Origin: Dendrophyllia cribrosa
Taxonomy: Eukaryota > Cnidaria > Anthozoa > Scleractinia > Dendrophylliidae
Length of the DNA: 64,000 nucleotides
Assembly (NCBI GenBank): GCA_024195265.1
Contig: JAJLRJ010000009.1
Span: 1,301,501-1,365,500, forward strand
Direction: 5' to 3'
Position 1 is the first letter of the stretch; every line of letters begins with the position of its first letter. The notes beneath the pieces were generated by a model that saw nothing but the letters and a program-made list of their open reading frames with translations, was not told where the DNA came from and searched no databases. Position numbers and translations under genes: made by a program. This document shows, in pieces, positions 48,033-56,603 of this stretch.

Positions 48033-48794
48033 TTAAGCTTCTTTTATCACAACGGTTAAAGATATATCAATTCCATTTAAGTCAACCTCCCTGTTTTCGT
48101 CGTCTGTGATATAAAAAGTAACTTCAGATAGTACTTTTGTATTTATTTTATTCCAAAGATAATTCATTGGTTGTATTTCAAATGGTAGAGATCTTGTTTT
48201 TGTATTCGTTGAGAAGGTAAAAAGCACGTCTGATAACCTTCCTGAAACGATTGAATTACTTAGTAGAGAAGTTCTTATGTATAAGTTATCAATACTGTTG
48301 CTGATATTAGGAAATTGGGGTCCATAAGAACTCACTTTCAATATCCCTGTTTTATCGAAACCCAGTAAATCTGCAAAGTTTCCGCTGTTCTTGAAATCAA
48401 TCCAATAGTTTTCATCCAACTTTATGAAAACCTTATATGTTGTAAGGTCAAATAATATATCAATTCCATAAGTCTCCTTTTGCGTGAGTTTTCCAATTTT
48501 ATTGTGAATATATTGATTTATATCATCATAGTCATAAATACCTGGTGGTAATGTTATTGTTTGCCAAGAAGTGCCTTTGTTTTTTGAGATCTTTAATTGG
48601 TTGTTATAATATTCTGGTCGTATGTTATGCCAACTTGCAGTCATACTGAGATGATCTAATGCCATATAGTATTGTTTGTTGTCATCTAAAATTAATTCAG
48701 GAATGAACTTTATAGTGAAATTACCTGGTTTATTATTTTGGTTTTGTTTTTTAGCATCTATTGATTTGAAAACTAAAACTCTATTTACATCCAT
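48033..48794 (-). CDS. minor capsid protein, penton-like
   Basis: 253 residues. Conserved pattern with E1: NFTIKFIPELILDDNKQY start, LLGFDKTGIL middle, PNISNSIDNLYIRTSLL and closing FYITDDENREVDLNGIDIS. Single jelly roll expected. Overlaps nothing; the ATG follows CATATAATATA. Confidence 0.75.
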   Translation of the reverse strand: MDVNRVLVFKSIDAKKQNQNNKPGNFTIKFIPELILDDNKQYYMALDHLSMTASWHNIRPEYYNNQLKISKNKGTSWQTITLPPGIYDYDDINQYIHNKIGKLTQKETYGIDILFDLTTYKVFIKLDENYWIDFKNSGNFADLLGFDKTGILKVSSYGPQFPNISNSIDNLYIRTSLLSNSIVSGRLSDVLFTFSTNTKTRSLPFEIQPMNYLWNKINTKVLSEVTFYITDDENREVDLNGIDISLTVVIKEA

Positions 48795-48798
48795 TATA

Positions 48799-49905
48799 TT
48801 ATATGCTTATATATTTATTGTATAATTTCTCATGCATTGTTCTGTCAATAGCCCCTATTTTCATTAATTCATCATTGATTTGTGATAAGTCATTTCGCAA
48901 CACTGGACTATTGTTTCCAGCTACCATTGAACCAATTATTATTTTCATGCGATCAGCCAATTGCTTTGGATCTTGATAATACATAACACTTGATCCAATC
49001 ATTCTGGACTTACCAGATGATTTGTGTGGTCCAATATTACTGAGCATATTAAGATCGTTAAAAATCTTTACAGCATTCAGACTGTAGTTTGTTTTGGGAT
49101 TATATCTTTTAGTTAGCATATTTATGAGTGATTTATCAGCATCAGCTTCATAAACCAATTTACCACCATGATATGCATTCAGCTTCATTTCATTCATCAA
49201 TTTTGAGACATCAATAAGAAGGCCACCATATTGATTACCATTTATTTTGAAAGCATTTCTTTTTGGCTGTTTATATATTCGAATACCCTCACCTTTTTGT
49301 CTATACTCAAACGACTTTAATACGTCTGAGATCGTATCCCTATATTTTCGAAGAACGGCTATTTCATTATCATATTCCGCCTTAACTTCTCTACTCTTGC
49401 CCCTTTTATTTCTGCCCAATTCCATTGCTAATTCGGCAGATTTTTTTCTTTTCTTCCAATAATTTTTGGGGAGTCAATGATAATAATTGTGAGGGCTTTG
49501 TCAAATTGTTTTTGTTTAAAACAATTTTATCATCTTTATTAAATCGGTTATCAATCTTCAAATATGTTGGATCTTCTCTTGATTTTTGTTCTGGTTGGTA
49601 ATCTATTTGGGGTAGCTCATGTTGTAATGTTATTATGTCTCTATTCGATTCAATTATATCCTGAAATCCCTTTGTTAAAGCTAATTGATTTCCCCGTAGT
49701 TGTTCAATTAGTTGATCCTGTTTCTCATCTGTTTTTTCTGTTTTTCAATCAATGGCTCTCGTAATGTCTTAAAATAATCACTCATTACAATATCACGCCC
49801 TCCTTCCTTATTTTTTATTTCATTTTTTGATTCAGTAACTGCTTTGACAATTTTATAGCTATCATATTCTGAATCAGCATATTTTTTAATTCTGTCAATA
49901 TTCAT
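48799..49905 (-). pseudogene. structural gene homologous to the E1 PPxY protein, two frameshifts
   Basis: Three open segments: 49905-49708 (MNIDRIKKYADSEYDSY start), an ATG-less middle about 49735-49450, and 49425-48799. The frame changes at runs of A (near 49745 and 49455), each by one base. The final part (MYYQDPKQLADRMKIIIGS to the end) aligns with the E1 gene. The PPxY motifs of E1 are not visible in the middle part. Because both shifts are in homopolymers, sequencing error is an alternative to real decay. Confidence 0.65.
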
Positions 49906-50020
49906 TATATAAAATATGTTACATAATTTATTTGTCGAAATGACACTTATCTTTAAAAATATGTGTAAAAACAACACTTATATTTATAAATATGTGTGAA
50001 AACAACACTTATATTTATTA

Positions 50021-50036
50021 TCTAACATATTTGTAT
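50021..50036 (+). promoter_or_regulatory. TCTA-box promoter of the E2 ATPase gene
   Basis: TTATCTAACATATTTGTAT before the ATG at 50037. It lies inside the longer open frame from 49992, which argues for the internal start. Confidence 0.5.
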
Positions 50037-50672
50037 ATGAAAATTCCAAATTACGATACAAATAGAAATGGTGAATCAAAAAAAAGATTAAACAATTTTT
50101 TAGACGAAGATTTTAGAATGATTATTACAGGACAAAGTCGATGTGGAAAGACAAATGCTCTTATGCATATGTTAGGAACACCACTGATGTATTATGATAA
50201 GATATATTTATACACACCAAATCATCATCAGGAAAAAATACAAGATCTACAAACATTGATGAATAAAATATCTGATAAGGTTGGTTATCCTGTATTAGAA
50301 ATTGGATCATCTGATGATATTAAAGACACTTCAGAATATCCCAACAACAACCGTAAAATTGTCATTTTTGATGATCTAATTAATGAACCTGATAAAACAC
50401 AAAATAAAATTGCCAACAACTTCACAGATGGACGCCACCATAAGATAAGCCCAATTTATTTAAGCCAGAGTTACTATGATATTCCGCAGAAACTTAGATT
50501 AAACTGCAGTCATATGATGTTGTACCCTCCTACTACCAAAAACCATTTGAATCTCATTGCCAAAGAAAACTTAATAGACCCTGGTTTGTTCAATAAATTA
50601 GGGTCCTATGAATTTCTGTTTGTGGACAAAGAAAATAAAAGTGTGAAGAAGAATTTTGATGAAATAATCTAA
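50037..50672 (+). CDS. genome packaging ATPase (FtsK/HerA, A32-like)
   Basis: 211 residues. Walker A GQSRCGKT at 32-39, Walker B KIVIFDD ending at 113, YLSQSYYD near 140. The start MKIPNYD matches E1. About 35-40% identical to E1. Divergently transcribed from the 49905-48799 gene. Confidence 0.85.
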   Translation: MKIPNYDTNRNGESKKRLNNFLDEDFRMIITGQSRCGKTNALMHMLGTPLMYYDKIYLYTPNHHQEKIQDLQTLMNKISDKVGYPVLEIGSSDDIKDTSEYPNNNRKIVIFDDLINEPDKTQNKIANNFTDGRHHKISPIYLSQSYYDIPQKLRLNCSHMMLYPPTTKNHLNLIAKENLIDPGLFNKLGSYEFLFVDKENKSVKKNFDEII

Positions 50673-50690
50673 TGTAATATCATAATATAG

Positions 50691-52844
50691 ATGGGCATAT
50701 TTAATAACCTTAAGAAATTCACAAATATTAACATTTCTGAATATATTAGAATCATTAGCCAAAAAATTCAAGCAAGTAGTGGACTCAAGTTGGATCCAAA
50801 CAATAACTATGATATGCAGAATAAAAAGCTTGTCAATCTAAAGGAAGGGGGTAATGACAGAGATGCAATTACCAAGCATCAATTAGATGTTGGATTACTA
50901 ACTAAACCAGGTAAATATGAAGTATTATTGTTGAATGGCGAAAATCATATGACAGGAGATCTTGACCTCAGAGGAAATAAATTAATTCTTCCTGGTGAAA
51001 TTGATATGGATCAAAAACTGATCACAAATATGGATACGGATGAAAACAATGATCTTTGTGCAACTAATATGATAACTCTTAAAAATTATAGTAATAAAAA
51101 AGCTAATATTACAGATGCATATATGAAAAACAAAAGAATAGTATTGACTGATCACTTAGATGCTGATTATCATGCTTTATTAAACATTCAAGCAGGTGGG
51201 GATAATGATGCTTTCCCTTTTTACCATGGGAAGACACATTTTTTAAATTATGACGGTCAACAATATGATGCGAAGAATAAGAAAATCATAAATATCAACA
51301 CAGATGAAAACCAAGATCTTTCAGCTGTGAATATGATAACTCTAAAAAAATATCATCCCGATGTTCCTGATCACACTCATGAAGTTACTAAAAACATTGA
51401 TTTGAAAGAACTTTTTAATATTGTTAAGTCGAAACAACAGACATACTTGGATTTAGCTGCAAATTACAACAATCTCGTTAGTTACAACGACGTGAAAAAC
51501 ATTTTTCTTTCTCGTAAAGAAATGCTTTCTATGGAAACTGGTCTTGATATGAATAAAAATACGATCTTCAATGTAAAAGATCCAATAGCAATTGATCACG
51601 CTACAAATAAAGGATATGTTGACACAAAAACTGGTGATAACAACACAAGAATAAATCAAAATACGAATGCAATAAATAATTTAGAAACACTCAAACTTGA
51701 TAAAACTATTTCCAGCGATCTTGATATGGGAGATAAAAAGATTGTTAATCTAGCAACTCCTGAACCAAATGAGAATGACGCTGCTATAAATGTTTCATTC
51801 TTCAACACCGAACTCAATGATTCCAATACAAACTTGTACACACGAATAACGGATGATTATAAGAGTTATGTAAACAAGTCACATATAAATACCTCTACAG
51901 CTAAAAAAGATGTTTTTAGATACATGATGGAAGATGTTAATCAGAGCTCGTCGGAGAGTAATATTGTTGTTAATGGTATTATCGATTTTGTATCCAGTCC
52001 ACACAAAATTAACAAGAAAGCCTATGATATAACTCTTACGACAGACAATAACGATGACTTCGCGTCAAGGATAGGTTTTAATGCACTAAATCTTTCTCAA
52101 GGTGAGTACACTATGGTGATTGAGTTTTTCGTTCCAGATAAAGCTTATATTAGTTCAACAACTGTCAGTGTTGTATCAACAGTCATTAATATTGGGCAGC
52201 AAACTACAAAGATATTTAACACTGAAGGATATACGAAAAGCATTGTTCATTTACACAAATGGCAGGTCTCTCCACCTGAATATATAATGATAGATCTTCA
52301 TGGAAGAATAACAAAAGGAAATACAAATAAAGCACATCTAATCGTTTATGGTGTTCAAGAACATGTCTCGAGTGTCGATCCAGATGTATTTGATACTGTT
52401 TTTGTAATTGAAAATGGAAAAATGGTTATGGAGACTGATATTGATTTAAATGGTAGAAACCTAATTGGTTTACCAAAACTGAAAAATAAATTCATATTTT
52501 TAGGCAATTATATGAAAAATAAGAACAGTCGTGATATAATGTTCAACGGTTCATCATCATTTATTGCATTAGTTAATTTGAAATTAGTAAAATTATGGTT
52601 GATGATATTGGACGATAAACCGCCTGAAGGATACAAAAAAATGGTTATATTAATCGGTAACAATTCATTTGGACCCCAAAATTGGAATAAAGCATCGAAT
52701 AAAATTTATTACACTTTCAATATAGCGTCATCAGTTATCAATTTCAATGAAGATACAGTTGTACGAATCAAATTACTATCAATTGATCATATTACATATG
52801 CACCTTATAATTGCCATATCAGTGTACTTTTTGAAGAGTTTTAA
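50691..52844 (+). CDS. fibre / tail-fibre-like attachment protein
   Basis: 717 residues. Shaft repeats of the form M-x-x-K-x-(I/L)-x-N-(L/I) such as MQNKKLVNLKEGGNDRDAI and MGDKKIVNLATPEPNENDA. The N-terminal 45 residues differ from E1 (no TTTT/PPGLPG collar). From about 51780 to 52290 the DNA is almost the same as E1 (23255-22745), then diverges again toward the end. The gene follows the ATPase by 18 bp. Confidence 0.7.
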   Translation: MGIFNNLKKFTNINISEYIRIISQKIQASSGLKLDPNNNYDMQNKKLVNLKEGGNDRDAITKHQLDVGLLTKPGKYEVLLLNGENHMTGDLDLRGNKLILPGEIDMDQKLITNMDTDENNDLCATNMITLKNYSNKKANITDAYMKNKRIVLTDHLDADYHALLNIQAGGDNDAFPFYHGKTHFLNYDGQQYDAKNKKIININTDENQDLSAVNMITLKKYHPDVPDHTHEVTKNIDLKELFNIVKSKQQTYLDLAANYNNLVSYNDVKNIFLSRKEMLSMETGLDMNKNTIFNVKDPIAIDHATNKGYVDTKTGDNNTRINQNTNAINNLETLKLDKTISSDLDMGDKKIVNLATPEPNENDAAINVSFFNTELNDSNTNLYTRITDDYKSYVNKSHINTSTAKKDVFRYMMEDVNQSSSESNIVVNGIIDFVSSPHKINKKAYDITLTTDNNDDFASRIGFNALNLSQGEYTMVIEFFVPDKAYISSTTVSVVSTVINIGQQTTKIFNTEGYTKSIVHLHKWQVSPPEYIMIDLHGRITKGNTNKAHLIVYGVQEHVSSVDPDVFDTVFVIENGKMVMETDIDLNGRNLIGLPKLKNKFIFLGNYMKNKNSRDIMFNGSSSFIALVNLKLVKLWLMILDDKPPEGYKKMVILIGNNSFGPQNWNKASNKIYYTFNIASSVINFNEDTVVRIKLLSIDHITYAPYNCHISVLFEEF

Positions 52845-52854
52845 TATATAATTA

Positions 52855-52876
52855 TCTAATATATTGATATATATAA
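52855..52876 (+). promoter_or_regulatory. TCTA-box promoter of the E2 133-residue gene
   Basis: TTATCTAATATATTGATATA ends just before the ATG at 52877 (TCTA at 52855-52858). Confidence 0.45.
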
Positions 52877-53278
52877 ATGTCAATTCTTGCACAGTCAATT
52901 AATTTTTGTAATAAATTTTTCACAACCCAAAAAAACCTACATCCTAATACTAAAGATGAAATATTAAAATCGGCTTTAATATATCAATTTTTGTACGTTA
53001 ACTATTTGAATAAGCCAATATTATTTAACCAAATATTAGAAAAACACTCTGACATTGGATTAATAGGACCAGGTTCTTGTACTCTAAATACCAATTACCA
53101 ATTTTTAATTAAACATGCTATTTTTCATGATGCATTTGGAAGATTTTACAATGACTATGAAAAGGGGCCTGGATACACATATTGCTGCCTTTCAATACCG
53201 AAGAAATTAAAAAGATCTCCAATAATGGGTCAAATCTCTGGATTATTATATTGCCTCATTTCAAATCCTAAAATTTAA
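52877..53278 (+). CDS. conserved 133-residue protein of unknown function
   Basis: Homologue of 21698-22099 with the same length and about 90% identity; changes are mostly conservative and concentrated at the N-terminus (MSILAQSINF). Not recognised. Confidence 0.6.
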   Translation: MSILAQSINFCNKFFTTQKNLHPNTKDEILKSALIYQFLYVNYLNKPILFNQILEKHSDIGLIGPGSCTLNTNYQFLIKHAIFHDAFGRFYNDYEKGPGYTYCCLSIPKKLKRSPIMGQISGLLYCLISNPKI

Positions 53279-53308
53279 TTATTATTATTATCCAAATATA
53301 TAATATAA

Positions 53309-53797
53309 ATGACTGAAACAGACATCTTCAATTTTAATCATATTGATAAAAGCATCAGCAAAGAAAAACTATCTGAAATCAAAGCATTATATCGATTTTA
53401 TCACAAGCGTTTTTGGTGCTATAAGAAGGCTTTCAAATATTTCAAGAGATTGAATTTAGCTATTAATTTATCATCAGTTTCTTTAATATCCATTGGTACA
53501 ATAGCTGGTTCAATAACATTGAACCCTATTATTTTAGGAGTAATTAGTGGTAGTGGTTTATTGATTAAGACATACAGCGAAATTAAAAACTATAAAAGAA
53601 AAATAGAAATGTCTAAATTTGCATACACAACATATGAGAAGGTACTCGTTGATTTACGGTCTTTTTTAAGAGGAATGCAATTTAACCATATCAATTTTAT
53701 CAATAATATGAGGTTGCTAGACGAAACGATAATTGATCTTTGTACTCTTGATGAAAAATTTGAGAAACAATATGATAAAAAATTCACTTCCGAGTAA
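53309..53797 (+). CDS. small two-helix membrane protein
   Basis: 162 residues, homologue of 21195-21677. The hydrophobic pair lies at about 50-70 (INLSSVSLISIGTIAG) and 74-92 (PIILGVISGSGLLI), with the same basic helix before and KFAYTTYEKVLVDLRSFLRG after. Converges on the VLTF3-like gene across a conserved 60-bp gap. Confidence 0.6.
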   Translation: MTETDIFNFNHIDKSISKEKLSEIKALYRFYHKRFWCYKKAFKYFKRLNLAINLSSVSLISIGTIAGSITLNPIILGVISGSGLLIKTYSEIKNYKRKIEMSKFAYTTYEKVLVDLRSFLRGMQFNHINFINNMRLLDETIIDLCTLDEKFEKQYDKKFTSE

Positions 53798-53811
53798 ACT
53801 TTTAGAGTAAA

Positions 53812-53875
53812 TTTTACTAACAAACTTTTCATTCAATAACTCATTCATAGGGAAAACCCCCTTTGCATGACGATA
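53812..53875. promoter_or_regulatory. conserved gap between the convergent membrane-protein and VLTF3-like genes
   Basis: The segment containing GCAAAGGGGGTTTTCCCTAT and TGAATGAGTTATTGAATGAA (minus strand) is shared with E1 (about 21126-21180), where it partly codes for the VLTF3-like C-terminus. A short GGG/CCC stem suggests a 3'-end processing or termination signal for both genes (inference). Confidence 0.35.
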
Positions 53876-53880
53876 TTGGA

Positions 53881-54453
53881 TCATTTATTAATAATTGTTT
53901 GTATTTGATCACCTATTAACAATAGGATATTATCCCAATATTGTTTATAGCAAGTTAATGTTCTTTTCGATTTAGATAAAGGTATATCATTTTCAATTGG
54001 CGATTTTAACATCTTAAATAATTGTTTTAAAATGTAATCAATATTTATCATACGTTTTCGGTTTCCATTTATCTGTGGCAAAATTTTATCTATCTCCTCA
54101 AAAATTTTCATGATTTTAGTTCTATTATTGTTTAATATCTGTAATTTGTGTTGGCTACAGATGTTATTTATTGTGTTTTGGATATGATATTCCCGATGAT
54201 ATACCGATTTTCGCCGTATTTTATACATACTCTCATAAAAATTAACATACTCTTTAACATAATTATATCCATGTACGGAACCACAATTTAGACAAACACT
54301 CATGCCATCTATATTATTTATATCTTGTTCACTACAACATGACTCGACCACTCTCACACTACTATCAACTTCTACTAATTTTACGTCACAAAAATCACAA
54401 ATAAAATTACCCATTGCTTTCAACTCATCGTGAATTATCTCATCACAATTCAT
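53881..54453 (-). CDS. VLTF3-like late transcription factor (zinc ribbon)
   Basis: 190 residues. Zinc-ligand pairs ICDFC, CC and VCLNC; central YKIRRKSVYHREYHIQNTIN; RKRMINIDYILKQLFKML; end block LSKSKRTLTCYKQYWDNI. These fit the VLTF3 pattern better than E1 does (Y-x-R-x-x-H and K-S-x-x-x-L...W). About 45% identical to E1. Ends 12 residues earlier than E1. Confidence 0.6.
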   Translation of the reverse strand: MNCDEIIHDELKAMGNFICDFCDVKLVEVDSSVRVVESCCSEQDINNIDGMSVCLNCGSVHGYNYVKEYVNFYESMYKIRRKSVYHREYHIQNTINNICSQHKLQILNNNRTKIMKIFEEIDKILPQINGNRKRMINIDYILKQLFKMLKSPIENDIPLSKSKRTLTCYKQYWDNILLLIGDQIQTIINK

Positions 54454-55017
54454 TCTATACTATTATATGAGATAATATTTTTAAAACAATAGCTATAAGC
54501 GGCACGTGTCTAAATTCCCAGAAAACAAAAATAGCGAACATGTAAAAATCGGCTAACGCGAATTTATTGCTACCGAACGATGTCATTTCCTCACAATAAA
54601 TATTCCCACGCGTGGGAAACTATCTGTGTTCCATTGCGTAGATGTTATTTTTAATCCAAATGCTAATCATGGAAGCTGTCATAAAAGGTGATGAAACAAT
54701 AAATATTCCCACGCGTGGGAAACTGAACCAATATAAACAAGAGTGGAAGGCATAATATTTCGCACACCTTTGATATCACTGATGGATAAACAGCGTTTTA
54801 TTGAGTTTAGAACAGACCGGGCAAAGTTGAGAGATCTTGTAAAGTTAAATCAAACCCCATAATATGTTGAAAATATTTTCTCTCGTGATCTGAAACAATA
54901 GCTATAGTGATGACTCATTTCATAGGGGGCTTCCCCTGTTTTTTCCGAGAATGTCACACACCGATAACTCCATCCTGTTTACAATCTGATGACTCATTTC
55001 CTCACAATAAAATAGAA
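54454..55017. other. E2 terminal noncoding region with repeated palindromes
   Basis: Two identical 28-bp units, CAATAAATATTCCCACGCGT... (54594-54621 and 54697-54724), each contain the 16-nt palindrome TTCCCACGCGTGGGAA. A GATCTGAAACAATAGCTAT box (about 54889) is shared with the E1 internal inverted repeats. The only open frame, a 27-codon one at 54783, is not convincing. Confidence 0.6.
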
Positions 55018-55495
55018 TGAAAACAATCAGAAGTCAAAACCATCAATTAGGAAGTTATGAAATCAATAAAGTATCACTCAGTTGTTTTGATGACAAAAGA
55101 TATCTGCAAGAAGATGGAATCAGCAGTTATGCATATGGCCATTATGCAATTATTAATTAAATCCAATGAGACTATGTCAAGGTATTCCAAAAATATATTC
55201 CAAAAGTTAGAAGCCATTATCTATATTCCAAAAATACGAGCGCAATTTTATAGACACCAATATATGGAAACCAATATATATTCCCAAAATACGAGCGCAA
55301 TTTTATAGACACCAATATATGGAAACCAATATATATTCCAAAAATACGAGCGCAATTTCATAGACATCAAAATACAAGCGCACACTGGATATAAACCATT
55401 ATATGGATGCCATTATATGGCAGTAGTATCGGAGTTGGGTTTGGTAACAGCGCATTTTTGCAAAATGCGCCGGTACCCCCAACTCCTATACTACT
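55018..55495. repeat. E2 right terminal inverted repeat
   Basis: Inverted copy of 38144-38622. Begins at the ATG of a coding copy of the last 47 polymerase codons (55018-55158, open and ending TAA) and ends with the 74-nt palindrome (55422-55495). Confidence 0.9.
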
Positions 55496-55501
55496 AAAAT
55501 G

Positions 55502-55781
55502 AGATCGTCACAATGACGTTTCCAGTAAACTCGAGCCTTCAGTGTTTTAGAACAGCAGCACTTTCAATGGTAACTTTAAATATGGAGTCACGAAATCCTA
55601 TGGGGCGTGTGAATGCAGAAAATCGCTCAAAAACGTAAAAATGCTCAGGAGTGAATGGGTTAATGGGAGATTATAAGGTGCGATGTTGTTAAAAATAAAG
55701 TATCCCGTTAATATTGTACGGCATTAGTCGCATTGTTTGAGCCGCAGTCATTCAGTATTGATTGAAACTTTTGAACCAAAC
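55502..55781. other. host DNA next to E2, no gene
   Basis: Contains GAATGGGTTAATGGG-type repeat sequence and what may be the 5' leader of the exon that follows. Confidence 0.4.
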
Positions 55782-55848
55782 ATGGAGGAAAGTCAGGAAA
55801 CTGAGACGCGACATAAATCTTCTCGTCGCAAGCGAAAGCATGAATTAC
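55782..55848 (+). CDS. possible first coding exon of a host gene
   Basis: ATG in good context opens 22 codons, MEESQETETRHKSSRRKRK then HEL, and ends at a strong donor AC|GTAAGT. The peptide is highly basic and nuclear-signal-like. A lysine-rich continuation (QDRKKDRAEG) after the acceptor TTAATTAG at about 56386 joins in phase. Later exons would be displaced or destroyed by the gypsy element. No family recognised. Confidence 0.4.
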
Positions 55849-56603
55849 GTAAGTGTTGAATTTTACGTATATATTTATTAATATAAGTAATATAGCGGTA
55901 ATTCCTGATCAAGTCATCAAACGCCACGTGCAGACCACCCCAGCTCTGAGATCACGCGGTCGATTATTTAGCTTGATTTGTGTGGGACGTAACATGTTTT
56001 GGTTTCCTTGATCTTGGTTGGCTATTTAGCAAATTTAGGAAAAGCTAGAAGGCAGATTCTAGGAGATTCATCATCTAAATCTGATAATGCACAGAGAATA
56101 ACGCTAGAATATAAACATGCATAAACTTACTGTTCATGTCTTCATCTTGAGCTATAGTTTAAGCTTGTTTACATATTAACGATTGCTGTAATACATTCGC
56201 GGTGGTAAGTTTCCAGTTCCAGTTTAATAGTTACATCAAAACCTATCATAGACTCCTATTCAGCAATGTCGCCGTTATTTTAGCATTTCCGTCAGTCGTA
56301 TATCTTAGGAAACCTATAAATCGAATCATTTATTTTACATTAAGAGCTATTTAGCAATACGTTTGTGTTGTTTTATTTTTTAATTAGAAGATAGAAAGAA
56401 AGATAGAGCTGAAGGTAAGATAAAGAAATCAAATTAAGAAAAAAGTAAGTCTAAAGCAAAGGAAAAGCTTCACAGGAAGGAATCAAAGGCTCCTAAGCGC
56501 CAACCCGTGAATAAGAAATGCTAACGCGTAACGCAATATTGCAGTAAGCTTATGTTTTTCTGACACGGTTCAATATCTTTTTTTAAATTAAACGTAAGGA
56601 ATT
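55849..56603. other. probable intron and flank, no further gene
   Basis: Holds the candidate second exon (56386-56412) and lysine-rich read-through to about 56522. Otherwise unremarkable AT-rich DNA up to the truncated gypsy start. Confidence 0.35.

Larger units (their letters stand above)
37757..55495. mobile_element. Polinton/Maverick element E2 (17.7 kb), inverted relative to E1
   Basis: Flanked by AAAATG at 37751-37756 and 55496-55501. Contains the same genes as E1 in inverse orientation. The left end carries an extra 387-bp copy of the terminal region in front of the full inverted repeat, and the target duplication pairs with this outer copy. Polymerase and the gene at 48799-49905 are broken; the capsid gene is intact. 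Confidence 0.95.
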
